Assembly: GCA_021796435.1 (NCBI GenBank)
Contig: JAJYXM010000016.1
Location: 1,429,580 to 1,493,579, forward strand
Direction of reading: 5' to 3'
DNA length: 64,000 bases
Origin: a bacterium
Lineage (GTDB): Bacteria; Patescibacteriota; Patescibacteriia; 2-12-FULL-60-25
A program made the translations under genes and the position numbers. This document shows positions 41,941-50,535 of the stretch, piece by piece. The first letter of the stretch is position 1, and every line of letters starts with the position of its first letter. The notes under the pieces were generated by a model. That model did not search any database. It saw only the letters and a program-made list of their open reading frames with translations, and was not told the origin of the DNA.

Positions 41941-41969
41941 TTTACAAAAAGGCTGGAATGTGTTTAGTT
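41941..41969 (+). promoter_or_regulatory. Promoter of the 101-residue protein gene
   Basis: TTTACA (41941-41946), 17-base spacer, TTAGTT (41964-41969). Confidence 0.55.
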
Positions 41970-41991
41970 TTCACTGCGAAAGCAGGAAACA

Positions 41992-42297
41992 ATGACAAAA
42001 GAAACCGAAGGCTCCGCTCCTTTCGCCGTGATCATCGACCTAGCGAAAAAAAGGGAAGATCTGGAAAAACCCTTACGGCTGATAGCCTGGGTCATGCGCC
42101 TGGATGGTGCGCGGATCATCTCGCGACGGCCAGGACGGATCGAGATGACGAAACAGAACAAGCGCAGCGTGATACGCATCACGCTTGCGAATCCCTTCGA
42201 ACGCGAAGCGGCTCTCTACGTCGAGAAAGGCGAAGCAATACCACAGGCGGTACTCTACGACCTTGCTCTCTGGCGGCGCGAACACGGCCTGGGATGA
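41992..42297 (+). CDS. Small hypothetical protein
   Basis: 101 residues, soluble, basic, unrecognised: MTKETEGSAPFAVIIDLA, then LRLIAWVMRLDGARI and RIEMTKQNKRSVIRITLANP; a final helix (LYDLALWRREHGLG). The AGGA before the ATG and an upstream promoter support it. A rho-independent terminator follows at once. No partner gene in the same direction. Confidence 0.6.
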   Translation: MTKETEGSAPFAVIIDLAKKREDLEKPLRLIAWVMRLDGARIISRRPGRIEMTKQNKRSVIRITLANPFEREAALYVEKGEAIPQAVLYDLALWRREHGLG

Positions 42298-42308
42298 CCC
42301 ATACGACA

Positions 42309-42345
42309 GCGGCTCCACACACTCGTGGAGCCGCGCTTCTTTTTA
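42309..42345 (+). terminator. Terminator after the 101-residue protein
   Basis: Perfect 10-bp stem GCGGCTCCAC/GTGGAGCCGC, then GCTTCTTTTT. Confidence 0.88.
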
Positions 42346-44127
42346 TCCGACCAACCGGCTGACACGGGCGATATCTTCGGGACTCGGATTGGTCAGACTG
42401 GATTTACTGGGGAAGGCCTGCCTGAACTCTCTGCCTGGCGCGTCGCGATCGCTCGGTGAAGAACCTTTTTTTGTCTTGGCGAAGCGAATAAGCAGTTTCT
42501 TCTTGGCGGCCATGAACTGCATGGCATCATCCTTCCAATCAGCTGGCAAAAAGCCGTAAGCCTTCAGCATATCCGAAGTGAACAATCCTACGAGGTTCTC
42601 CGGTGGCCAACCACCGGACTCAAGTTTCTTCTCTTCTTTTTTCTTACGACGCTCCTCGGCTTTACGCGCTTTCTCTGACGCCTCTGCCGCCAATCTCTTC
42701 TTTTCGGCTTCACGCCCTTCTAGCACGAGCTTCTCCGCTTCACGTTCGCGTTGTTTGGCTTCAAGCCTTTCCTGTTTAGCTTTCGCGAGAGCTTCGCGTT
42801 CGGCTTGGGCATCAATCGCCGCCTGGCGCTCACGTTCCTTGATCGCCTCGGCTTTAGCCAGCTCTTCCTGCCTCTCCTTTTCCCTTGCGGCCTCCGCCTC
42901 TGCGATACGCATATCGTCTTCGATCTCTCTTTGCTTCCAAGATCCCCTGATGCGACCGATTTCCCGCTCCCGCTGGGCTAAAGCTTCTGCTTCGCCCGCG
43001 ATATCCTGTTCACTTAAACTAAAGAGCTTCAAAACGCCTGCACCGAAGGCTTCCTTGAGAGTCTCCAGCACCGGTCCCAGGGCCTCCAGTTTATTCAACC
43101 TGACGATGTCCTGCGCATTATCGTTAGCGACGGACGAACCAAAGGCACGTTCGACCAGTTCCTTATCCAAAGTCATGAGCAACGTATCGCTGTCAGCCGC
43201 CTTTTCAGCTGCCCGGTGCAGGGACGCCAGCTGTATCTCACGAGCTTCCACGCTGGCTGCGCGTCTGAAAGTCTTGAGTTGGATCAAGAAAGGCTGGCCA
43301 GCCACATCGAGTTCGATGTCATAACCGCCCATGTCCGGACGCAAATCGATACGAGGTGAAGCATGATATACAGAGACCAGATGCCCTTCGTCCGAAGCGT
43401 GGATGAGACGACGTATCAGATAAATCACCTCAAGCTCAAAGCGTTTGCCTCCCTGCCCCGGAGGTAACTCAGAGATCAGATCCATTAGTTCATCGTCCAA
43501 TTTAGCCAGGGCCTTCTTCCGCTCTTCGGGATCAGTAATCCTTTCAGCCTGCCTCGTCTTCAGATCATTCACCAGGCCCTCAACATCACCCCGAGTAATC
43601 TCGATTTTCTCCCTTTCTTCAATATCATCAGCCTTCTTGTCGACACGAAGACTCGAGAATTCCGGTATAGCTAGCAGCTCCTGGTAGTACAGCAGCACCA
43701 TCTTCTCGGATTCGAGCATGCGATCACGGAAGTCGAAACCGGCGAATTCAGCTGCAACCTCCTCTCTGCTCAGCCTCTCGGGCGGTTTCGGTATGGCTGG
43801 CCTGCGGCTATTCTGGCGATGCAATGCGGCTTGCCAGGCGCCACCGAATATCTGGTCAGCCTTCTCCTGAGCCTTGATGCCTTTAAGCAGAGGAAGCAGC
43901 GACTCAAGCTGCCGATCCTTGGCTTCGAATTCCTGCAGAGAAGCTGTCTTGATCTTGGGAGCTATCGCGTTGGTGATATCAATATCATCAAGCTTGTCCG
44001 TCCGATAAATGAAGCGCCTCGCCAAGGAACGGACAAGCGTCCGATATGCCAATGCGGCGTCCTCATGCCACTCGGGTCTCCCGAACGGATTCGTCTGCAT
44101 GCGACGCGTAATACCTGATTCGAACAT
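42343..44127 (-). CDS. Coiled-coil protein with nuclease-like motif
   Basis: 594 residues. The start at 44127 (MFESGITRRMQTNPF) has AAGG 5 bases upstream; the longer frame to 44259 overlaps the divergent rfbC promoter. About residues 269-285 (MGGYDIELDVAG ... LIQLKTFRR) look like the PD-(D/E)xK core with GYD and a QxK variant. Residues 390-500 are a charged Glu/Lys/Arg coiled coil (REREAEKLVLEGREAEKKRL). The rest is helical. No membrane or signal segment. A nuclease or DNA-associated role is only suggested by the motif, which could be chance. Confidence 0.6.
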   Translation of the reverse strand: MFESGITRRMQTNPFGRPEWHEDAALAYRTLVRSLARRFIYRTDKLDDIDITNAIAPKIKTASLQEFEAKDRQLESLLPLLKGIKAQEKADQIFGGAWQAALHRQNSRRPAIPKPPERLSREEVAAEFAGFDFRDRMLESEKMVLLYYQELLAIPEFSSLRVDKKADDIEEREKIEITRGDVEGLVNDLKTRQAERITDPEERKKALAKLDDELMDLISELPPGQGGKRFELEVIYLIRRLIHASDEGHLVSVYHASPRIDLRPDMGGYDIELDVAGQPFLIQLKTFRRAASVEAREIQLASLHRAAEKAADSDTLLMTLDKELVERAFGSSVANDNAQDIVRLNKLEALGPVLETLKEAFGAGVLKLFSLSEQDIAGEAEALAQREREIGRIRGSWKQREIEDDMRIAEAEAAREKERQEELAKAEAIKERERQAAIDAQAEREALAKAKQERLEAKQREREAEKLVLEGREAEKKRLAAEASEKARKAEERRKKKEEKKLESGGWPPENLVGLFTSDMLKAYGFLPADWKDDAMQFMAAKKKLLIRFAKTKKGSSPSDRDAPGREFRQAFPSKSSLTNPSPEDIARVSRLVG

Positions 44128-44172
44128 ATCAGCCTTCAGTGTAGGGAAAATGTATGCTTTGAGCAATAAGAC

Positions 44173-44201
44173 TTTACTGGTCAGCAAGCGAAGGATAAGA
44201 T
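44173..44201 (+). promoter_or_regulatory. rfbC promoter, almost leaderless
   Basis: TTTACT (44173-44178), 17-base spacer, TAAGAT (44196-44201); ATG at 44211 9 bases further. It overlaps the 5' end of the divergent coiled-coil gene region. Confidence 0.55.
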
Positions 44202-44210
44202 TGGCTGAGT

Positions 44211-44759
44211 ATGAAAATCGAAGAGACGAAGTTAGCAGGCGTCTTCCTGCTCGAACCAAGAAAATTCGAGGATGATCGAGGATACTTCTTCGAGTCCTTC
44301 AAGAAAAACATCCTCGCTGAAGGCGGGATCACGTGTGAATTCGTGCAGGAAAACCAATCGGTCTCCAAATTCGGCGTCATCCGCGGATTGCATTATCAAA
44401 GGAAGCCCCATGCGCAAGCCAAGCTGGTACGCATGCTGAAAGGCAAAGCGCGCGACGTGATCGTCGATCTGCGCCATGACTCGCCTACATATAAACAATG
44501 GATCAGTTTCGACATCTCTGACGAGAACCTGCTGCAGGTATTCATCCCGCACGGTTGCGCGCACGGCTTTTGCGCGCTCTCGGACGACGCTGTTCTGATG
44601 TACAAATGCGACGACTATTATGCGCCGGAGACGGAAGGCGGGATAAGGTACGACGATCCGGGACTGAACATCGATTGGGGCATAGCCAAAGACAAGGCGA
44701 TCGTCTCGCCCAAGGATCTGGAATTGCCCTTGCTGAAAGATGCTCCCCAGGATTTCTAG
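44211..44759 (+). CDS. rfbC: dTDP-4-dehydrorhamnose 3,5-epimerase
   Basis: 182 residues, cupin fold. Converts dTDP-4-dehydro-6-deoxyglucose to the L-form in dTDP-rhamnose synthesis. Landmarks: FEDDRGYFFESFKK, ENQSVSKFGVIRGLHYQ (catalytic His), GKARDVIVDLRHDSPTYKQW, FIPHGCAHGF, and YKCDDYYAPETEGGIRYDD. The promoter lies within the divergent gene's 5' region. Followed 2 bp later by rfbD. Confidence 0.95.
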   Translation: MKIEETKLAGVFLLEPRKFEDDRGYFFESFKKNILAEGGITCEFVQENQSVSKFGVIRGLHYQRKPHAQAKLVRMLKGKARDVIVDLRHDSPTYKQWISFDISDENLLQVFIPHGCAHGFCALSDDAVLMYKCDDYYAPETEGGIRYDDPGLNIDWGIAKDKAIVSPKDLELPLLKDAPQDF

Positions 44760-44761
44760 GT

Positions 44762-45607
44762 ATGAAGATGCTGATCACCGGCGCAAAAGGACAGCTCGGT
44801 ACGGAGTTAGCCGACAAAGCAGACCGTTCGAAATACGAATTGGTCTTGGCAGACATGGAGGAATTCGATCTGACCCATGAGGCTTCAACCGTTTCTTTTC
44901 TGGAGAAAGCAAGGCCCGAAATAATCATCAACTGCGCGGCATACACGCAAGTCGATGCGGCTGAAGCGAATGAGGAGTTGGCGAAAAAAGTGAATGCGGA
45001 TGCGCCGGCCGTATTGGCCGATTGGTGCGCCAAGAATGGCGCGAGATTCATCCACATATCTACGGACTACGTCTTTTCCGGCAAGCATTTTTTACCGTAT
45101 GCGGAAGAAGATGAACCAGATCCGCAGAGCGCATATGGACGGACGAAACTTGAGGGTGAAAACCGAGCGCTGGAGTCGAATAAGGGTACGATAATCATTC
45201 GGACGGCCTGGCTGTACTCGCCGTACGGGAAGAACTTCGTTAAGACGATACTGAAACTTACGGCGGAGAAAGAAGAAATAAAAGTCATCGCCGACCAGAT
45301 CGGGTCGCCGACCTCGGCAGCTGACCTAGCCCGTGCGATCCTGGCGCTTTTGGAGAGGGCCGACGCCATCGGAATCCATCATTTCACCAATGAAGGCGTG
45401 GCTAGTTGGTATGACTTCGCGTATGAGATAGCTTCTGCCTCCGGCAGTGCGTGCCACGTCCTGCCGATCAAGACGAGCGAATATCCGACCCCGGCCAAGC
45501 GACCGGCATACAGCGTGCTTGATAAGAGCAAAATCAAAAAACTGATCGGTCCGATCAGGCATTGGCGCGAGGCATTGCAGGAATGTTTGGAAGAATTGAA
45601 TAAATAA
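44762..45607 (+). CDS. rfbD: dTDP-4-dehydrorhamnose reductase
   Basis: 281 residues, extended SDR. Makes dTDP-L-rhamnose. MKMLITGAKGQLGTEL (NAD(P)-binding), INCAAYTQVDAAE, ISTDYVFSG and YGRTKLEGE (Tyr-x3-Lys catalytic pair), PSPTSAADLARAI-like IGSPTSAADLARAI. The real start ATG at 44762 is 2 bp after the rfbC stop; the open frame upstream overlaps rfbC. rfbA and rfbB are not in the window. Product probably feeds the glycosyltransferases elsewhere. Confidence 0.95.
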   Translation: MKMLITGAKGQLGTELADKADRSKYELVLADMEEFDLTHEASTVSFLEKARPEIIINCAAYTQVDAAEANEELAKKVNADAPAVLADWCAKNGARFIHISTDYVFSGKHFLPYAEEDEPDPQSAYGRTKLEGENRALESNKGTIIIRTAWLYSPYGKNFVKTILKLTAEKEEIKVIADQIGSPTSAADLARAILALLERADAIGIHHFTNEGVASWYDFAYEIASASGSACHVLPIKTSEYPTPAKRPAYSVLDKSKIKKLIGPIRHWREALQECLEELNK

Positions 45608-45615
45608 TTTTCCTT

Positions 45616-45700
45616 TTCGTCATCCCCGAGGAGGAATTGCCGACGTCGGGGATCCAGTAGTCCAGGCGGCCTGGATTCCCGCCTGCGCGGGAATGACGAA
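45616..45700. repeat. Dispersed palindromic repeat, GTCATCCCC type
   Basis: About 85 bases with perfect TTCGTCAT/ATGACGAA ends and two inner palindromes (CCCCGA...TCGGGG; CCCGCctgcGCGGG). This family of intergenic repeat is widespread in bacterial genomes. It fills the space between rfbD and xerC. Confidence 0.85.
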
Positions 45701-45710
45701 TTGTAGAAAA

Positions 45711-46646
45711 CTATTCCTCTTCTTTCCTCCTCCTGGCATGGAAGGCTTGATGCACTTCCTTAAGCTGTTGATTGGTGACGTGGGTGTAGATCTGCGTCGT
45801 CGTGATGGAAGAATGCCCAAGCATGGATTGCACGCTGCGCAGATCGGCGCCGTTCATCAGGAGATCCGTGGCGAACGAGTGGCGCAAAGTGTGAGGAGAG
45901 ACTTTTTTCGGGATACCGGCGGCAGCCGCGTATTTTTTAACCAATCGCTCGATGGAGCGCGGAGTGAGCGAACCGACTTCCTCGGCCCCTGACTTGGCGC
46001 GGTCATGACGGACGAACATATATGGGCATTCGTCGTTGCGACGCTTCAGGTATTCGCGCAAGAAGTGGCGCGCCTGGTGCGACAAGAATACCACGCGCGT
46101 CTTGTCGCCTTTGCCGCGGACGGTGAATTCTTCACGGTCGAGGTTTATCTGATCCTTCTTGAGCGTCGCGAGCTCGGAGACACGCATACCGGTCGAAAAG
46201 AAAAGTTCGAGGATGGCGCGATCGCGTGCCTTGATGATATCGCTCGCATCCGTCTTTTCCGGCGCAGCCAAAAGCCTTTCGAGGTCAGTCGCATCCAAGA
46301 AAGAGACGTCCCGGCTCCCCTGTTTGGCCAGCTCTATCTTTTCCGGCGACATGGTCTGGATATCATGACGCGCGAGATATTTGAGGAAAGAGCGCAGCGC
46401 GATCAGATGATAGTTCTGCGTGGTTTTTTTAAGCGTACCGCGCTGGGGATCCTCGAGCCTGTTCAGGTAAAGACGGTACTGACGGATTTTTTCGTAATCT
46501 ATCTCATCGGTCTTGGGGTCCTGCGCCCATTCGATGAAACGCTGGAGATAAAAATCATAATTACGGACAGTCAAAGGCGAACGGCCTTTTTCGATCTCGA
46601 GATATTCGAGGAACTTGCGTAGATGGTTGGAGATCGGGAGCGACAT
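45711..46646 (-). CDS. xerC: Tyrosine recombinase (XerC/XerD-like)
   Basis: 311 residues. N-terminal SAM-like domain (LRKFLEYLEIEKGRSPLTVR), catalytic domain with GMRVSELATLK, HTLRHSFATDLLM, LGHSSITTTQIYTHV: the R...K...H-x-x-R...H...Y set. Likely resolves chromosome dimers at dif. No transposon context, so a housekeeping Xer is likelier than a mobile integrase. Leader short, no Shine-Dalgarno. Confidence 0.92.
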   Translation of the reverse strand: MSLPISNHLRKFLEYLEIEKGRSPLTVRNYDFYLQRFIEWAQDPKTDEIDYEKIRQYRLYLNRLEDPQRGTLKKTTQNYHLIALRSFLKYLARHDIQTMSPEKIELAKQGSRDVSFLDATDLERLLAAPEKTDASDIIKARDRAILELFFSTGMRVSELATLKKDQINLDREEFTVRGKGDKTRVVFLSHQARHFLREYLKRRNDECPYMFVRHDRAKSGAEEVGSLTPRSIERLVKKYAAAAGIPKKVSPHTLRHSFATDLLMNGADLRSVQSMLGHSSITTTQIYTHVTNQQLKEVHQAFHARRRKEEE

Positions 46647-46663
46647 AGATGATTTCAGTCGAG

Positions 46664-46693
46664 ATTGTAACGCATGCGTCGGAAAATGGACAA
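46664..46693 (-). promoter_or_regulatory. xerC promoter
   Basis: TTGTCC (46688-46693), 18-base spacer, TACAAT (46664-46669). Confidence 0.6.
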
Positions 46694-46884
46694 TCTAAAA
46701 AGTTGGATCGTTGACTTTTATGCCGAGTTCTGGTAGAGAAGTGCCGACGCACCTTACAATATTCGTAACGTTTCCCCTCCATATTCTCGCGCATCCACTG
46801 TGGGGTGCTCGGGATCCATGGAGGAGAAGCGGACGCTCTTTCCAGGATACTGCTGCTGGTCCGCACTGCTGGCTGAGGACGATT

Positions 46885-48492
46885 ATGACACACACATATT
46901 TCATCGGTACGGTCGGGAGCATCAAGACCCAACAGGGCTACGGGTTCATCACCATCGGAAGCGTGAGCAAGGAGGATGGGTCGGAGCACGGTCTCGCGAC
47001 CGAGCACGACATCTTCATCCACCAGGAAGAATGCACGGCAACCTTGCGCGTTGGTCTGGAGGTCAAATTTCGGGCCGTGCCAGACACGAAGCGCGGCGTA
47101 GGCTACTTCCGAGCACTGACCGCGCAAGAGATCCCGATGACGGAACTTTTGCCCGACGAAGGTGCTGCCATTTCGGGGCTCGCAGTCGTCGCGACGACGC
47201 AGGGCAACATCGCTCTCATCAAGGAGCGATCCCCGCACTACGGGATGAAGGATATCCCAGCCGAAGCGGTGGCGAAGGCTGCGGCGAATGAGCCGCTCAA
47301 GGATGTACCTCGCGAAGAACCGGCGAGCGTGGAGCTGAACGGCAGCACCTCACAGCTGGCGGACATCTTAGGTGCATACCTATTTACGCAGTTCCCTGGC
47401 CTCCAGAATCTCGGACTGAACCATCAGGTCGTTGAATTCATCGTCCCGGCAGAAGATGCGCTCGTGGCAGATGCAGTGCAGGGTTACCGCGAGATGGGCA
47501 TGGAAGACCAAGCAAGCCTCACGGAAGAGGAATACAAGCGCTACATGGCGACGCGCGAACTGCTCGCCTGGATCCACCAACAGGGCTGGTTCCTGCCGGG
47601 CGCTCGTGTGTCCCCCGCTGTCATCGGCAGCCTGGTCGCGACCATCCGAGATATCCCGGACTCGGCGGCAAAAGCCGAGACTATCGGCAAGCTCAAGCAA
47701 GTCTTCGGCTTCATGGGAGACCACGGCCTGATCCGGACAAGCACCGTCTTGCCGCTGCGTTTTCTGCCCGACCTGTTCGTCGCAGCGCCAATCTGGTTCT
47801 TCGACCTGCAGGGCGCTGCTCTCGAGAAAGCGAACGAAAGCATATCGAAGAAGGTGCGCGATCCCAATGTGCAGCAGGCGACCAAAGACATCTGCGCACT
47901 CTTCCCTGATAACCCACGCTGGCATGACACGTTCCAGATGTTCAATCGACGTTGTCGTCCGATCCAAGCATTCAAGGGGGACATCATCCCGCCAGCGATC
48001 ATCCGCCTCATCCGCGAGGCACGGGACGTGTTCGACCGCGTCGTGATCATGACTCCATACCTGGACATCGCAGGTGCCGACTGGATGGATCTCGCCTGGA
48101 TCCGCTCCATCGACCCATACGTCGTGGGATTCAAGAAAGGTTGCCCGGCGTTCTTCGTCCTAGCGCGCTTCTCGAATACCGGCGTGTTTCCGCTCCTCAA
48201 CGAGCTCACGGCGGATACGATGAGGTTCCTGCAGGAGAATTCGCAAAAGCTGCTGAGCTTCAATGCCGCCAATCGTCCCTTCTGGTATCAGCGTTGCGCC
48301 GACTGCTGGGAAGGCCGAGACAATGCTCGGCTCGGAACGCATCTTGTCGCCATGGTTGCGGAGATGCTGCGCGCTTATGAGGCCAACCACCTCTTTGACT
48401 GGTTGCGCAACGAGTGGACCGAGGAGGCGTTCCTGAATCGAAGCGGCCAGCAAATCGCCGTCACCGCTCCAGGACAGCGCCTCCAGAGCTGA
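46885..48492 (+). CDS. Cold-shock-domain fusion protein, hypothetical
   Basis: 535 residues. The N-terminus is a cold-shock-like barrel: GTVGSIKTQQGYGFITIG and DIFIHQEECTATLRVG. The rest (about residues 100-535) is soluble, mixed helical/strand, and unrecognised: RFLPDLFVAAPIWFFDLQG, MTPYLDIAGADWMDLAWI, and a C-terminal WYQRCADCWEGRD with two Cys. The start at 46885 is set by the GAGG before it; the frame upstream to 46711 is not supported. Perhaps RNA-related by the CSD, but the main domain is unknown. Confidence 0.7.
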   Translation: MTHTYFIGTVGSIKTQQGYGFITIGSVSKEDGSEHGLATEHDIFIHQEECTATLRVGLEVKFRAVPDTKRGVGYFRALTAQEIPMTELLPDEGAAISGLAVVATTQGNIALIKERSPHYGMKDIPAEAVAKAAANEPLKDVPREEPASVELNGSTSQLADILGAYLFTQFPGLQNLGLNHQVVEFIVPAEDALVADAVQGYREMGMEDQASLTEEEYKRYMATRELLAWIHQQGWFLPGARVSPAVIGSLVATIRDIPDSAAKAETIGKLKQVFGFMGDHGLIRTSTVLPLRFLPDLFVAAPIWFFDLQGAALEKANESISKKVRDPNVQQATKDICALFPDNPRWHDTFQMFNRRCRPIQAFKGDIIPPAIIRLIREARDVFDRVVIMTPYLDIAGADWMDLAWIRSIDPYVVGFKKGCPAFFVLARFSNTGVFPLLNELTADTMRFLQENSQKLLSFNAANRPFWYQRCADCWEGRDNARLGTHLVAMVAEMLRAYEANHLFDWLRNEWTEEAFLNRSGQQIAVTAPGQRLQS

Positions 48493-48519
48493 CGTGAAAC
48501 TAGTACCTTCCGACCTTCT

Positions 48520-48560
48520 GCCCCCACATCCTCTCTACGGGTGTGGGGGCTTCGTATTTC
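48520..48560 (+). terminator. Terminator of the CSD-fusion gene
   Basis: GCCCCCACA/TGTGGGGGC stem with a 13-base loop, then TTCGTATTTC. Confidence 0.8.
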
Positions 48561-48619
48561 ATAAACACTTTAAAAAGATTCAGGGTCAATTAGATCCCAT
48601 CTTTTTCGGAAACAAACCA

Positions 48620-48649
48620 TTGACAACCAAGCGATTTTCGGACTAGCAT
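48620..48649 (+). promoter_or_regulatory. Promoter of the 154-residue protein gene
   Basis: TTGACA (48620-48625), 18-base spacer, TAGCAT (48644-48649). Confidence 0.7.
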
Positions 48650-48675
48650 CTTCTGGTCACGTTAGGGGGGGTAAC

Positions 48676-49140
48676 ATGGCAAACCAGTTCAAGTTGACGG
48701 TCCATTCGTCCAATGGGAGTGAGTGCGAGTACACGCCAACGACGCACGGCCCGATAAGCATCGGCAATGTGCGGGGATGCACAGTCCTCATCCAGTCCGA
48801 GGTGCCGTTCGTATTCACATTCATCCACTACGATCCAAGACGGGATGAATATTGCTTGTTCCTTACAGATGCGATGAAAGGAGAATTGTTCGCTGACGGT
48901 GAGGCAAGACCGTTCCATGCATTCATCCGCGACGGTTCTGCGAAGGGCGTCGAATCATTGGGGATTTGGCGCTTAGTCCTGCCGATCCCTTGTTCCGGAT
49001 ATCTTTCCGCTGCCGGCGTCGTGATCCATTTCGAGATCGAAGCCGATGGAGAACGTGAATCACACTTCAGGCAGATACTAGCTCCGTCCGAGCAGGGACT
49101 GAAACACAGCGATGCCGAACGCGAGCGAAAAACCGCCTAG
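48676..49140 (+). CDS. Hypothetical protein, perhaps FHA-like
   Basis: 154 residues, soluble, beta-rich. A pattern like an FHA fold is seen: TTHGPISIGNVRGCTVLIQS, then VFTFIHYDPRRDEYCLFLTD, GELFADGEARPF. The GR-S-H residues of true phosphothreonine-binding FHA domains are not clear, so this is only a hint. A G-rich ribosome binding site (GGGGGGGT, 3 bases before ATG) and the promoter at 48620 support the gene. Unknown function. Confidence 0.6.
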   Translation: MANQFKLTVHSSNGSECEYTPTTHGPISIGNVRGCTVLIQSEVPFVFTFIHYDPRRDEYCLFLTDAMKGELFADGEARPFHAFIRDGSAKGVESLGIWRLVLPIPCSGYLSAAGVVIHFEIEADGERESHFRQILAPSEQGLKHSDAERERKTA

Positions 49141-49206
49141 AGGACTACAGGCGAACGGGGTCACGGGATGATCTACGAACGCCGACTCTACGGCTCAGAG
49201 ACAAAA

Positions 49207-49246
49207 AAGACCCGACGGGTTCACCGTACGGGTCTTCTTCTTTTCC
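49207..49246 (+). terminator. Terminator after the FHA-like gene
   Basis: AAGACCCG-a-CGG-gttca-CCG-ta-CGGGTCTT, then CTTCTTTT. Confidence 0.8.
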
Positions 49247-49334
49247 CAAGAGGTTCCGACAAAGCACATGCGATCGCGAGAGAGTGCGGTCACGTGCGCT
49301 GTATCAGACTTCTTCGTGGATACATGAGCTTGGT

Positions 49335-49488
49335 TGCTCATTCGGCCAGCCGAATCAATCCATCGCGATAAAGGCGATTTCAGCTCTCCGAACGAGCAGA
49401 GGAGACGGAAGTCTTCCATCTCCTCGAGAACTTTCCCGATAACGCCGGGGCAGCGGATCCGATTGAACGCCGGATCAGACGATTGAGG
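49335..49488 (-). repeat. Conserved 3' element, copy A
   Basis: 154 bases after the stop of paralog B1. 147 of 154 bases equal copy B (50359-50512). Contains hairpins ATTCGGC/GCCGAAT, GAGGAGA...TCTCCTC with an inner GGAA/TTCC, and GATCCG/CGGATC. No long reading frame shared by both copies. Confidence 0.75.
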
Positions 49489-49502
49489 TAGGTAGGGGGC
49501 CG

Positions 49503-50282
49503 TCAGTAGTAGAACTCGTAACCCTCGTGCTCCTGACCGAGCTCGCGCGTCGCAACACGCCAGAGCGTATTCGCTGCGCCGCAGTAGCCGTCCCCGAACC
49601 TGGAAGTCTTCTCATACACGAAGACTTTCTCCAGGGCCTTCATCCAAGGACCGAAGAAGACGGTTTTGCAGATGCCGAACCTCAGAATCACCTCGGAAAG
49701 CCTCCGGCTAGCTTCATCGAGATCGAACCCCTCAATCAACCTGACGCGCCCGCCATCGGTCGCGACCTTCCACCCGAGTGCCGTCCGGAGGTTCGGCGCC
49801 GCCTCGTAGTCGAAGTCACCGTCCGAGTCGACATGTCCGATGCACTTACCGTTGAGCTCGATGGCGATTCGCAACGAGACCTTGCCAGGATCGACACCAA
49901 ACCGTTTGGCCAAGCCGCCGTGTCGCAGGCCGCAGAGGTCCGACAGGAGCATCTCGACCCGTCCCGCTTCTCTTCCATCGCGGAAACGTACGCCGTTCGG
50001 GAAGCGCTCGTTGTTCGAGAAGTAGAGCACCCCGATCACGATCATATCTTGGATTCCGAGACGAGCGAGGTTATCGCGGATCAGATGAGGAGTCAGCGCG
50101 TCGGCCTCCCAGTAGAGACGGCTCGCCAACTGGTCGAGCGACTTGTACTCGGGGTCGTCCTGGGCATCGCCCAGGCTGATTCCGTTCATCCTGGAGACGT
50201 GGTCGCGCCTGGCCGAGGCCTGATCGCGCGCCGTACGTGACTGGGACGAAAGCTCGAAGAAACGATTGACGTTTTCGTTCAT
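49503..50282 (-). CDS. Hypothetical protein, tandem paralog B1
   Basis: 259 residues; unrecognised. A helical N-terminus, then VIGVLYFSNNERFPNGVRFR, REAGRVEMLLSDLCGLRHGG, LGWKVATDGGRVRLIEGFD and a C-terminus LWRVATRELGQEHEGYEFYY. Paralog of the gene at 50536-51315. AGAGG lies before the ATG. No signal or membrane segment. Well-kept blocks (EAGRVEMLLSDLCGL, WRVATRELGQEHEGYEF) suggest a functional core. The 154-base element that follows is almost the same in both copies. Confidence 0.75.
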   Translation of the reverse strand: MNENVNRFFELSSQSRTARDQASARRDHVSRMNGISLGDAQDDPEYKSLDQLASRLYWEADALTPHLIRDNLARLGIQDMIVIGVLYFSNNERFPNGVRFRDGREAGRVEMLLSDLCGLRHGGLAKRFGVDPGKVSLRIAIELNGKCIGHVDSDGDFDYEAAPNLRTALGWKVATDGGRVRLIEGFDLDEASRRLSEVILRFGICKTVFFGPWMKALEKVFVYEKTSRFGDGYCGAANTLWRVATRELGQEHEGYEFYY

Positions 50283-50358
50283 GGCTACCTCTTTCGAGCA
50301 GTTTCATCTGACATGTCTCTCGGATATTCCACCGATCGATCATGTTTTGATTCCTAAC

Positions 50359-50512
50359 TGCTCATTCGGCCAGCCGAATTAATCCATCGCGTTAAACGCG
50401 ATTTCAGCTCTCCGAACGAGCAGAGGAGACGGAAGTCTTCCATCTCCTCGAGTAGATTCCCGATAACGCCGGGTCAGCGGATCCGATTGAACGCCGGATC
50501 AGACGATTGAGG
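50359..50512 (-). repeat. Conserved 3' element, copy B
   Basis: 154 bases after the stop of paralog B2; see copy A. The inner hairpin reads ATCGCG/CGCGAT here (5-6 bp) and ATCGC/GCGAT in copy A. Confidence 0.75.
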
Positions 50513-50535
50513 GTTGGTGACGCGAGGGGCAGCCG

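Noticed and set aside
49195-49419. Short - strand frame (MEDFRLLCSFGELKS...) in the conserved 3' element
   Set aside because: Differences between the two copies that fall in this frame change the amino acid, and the copies end differently; not typical of a selected protein.
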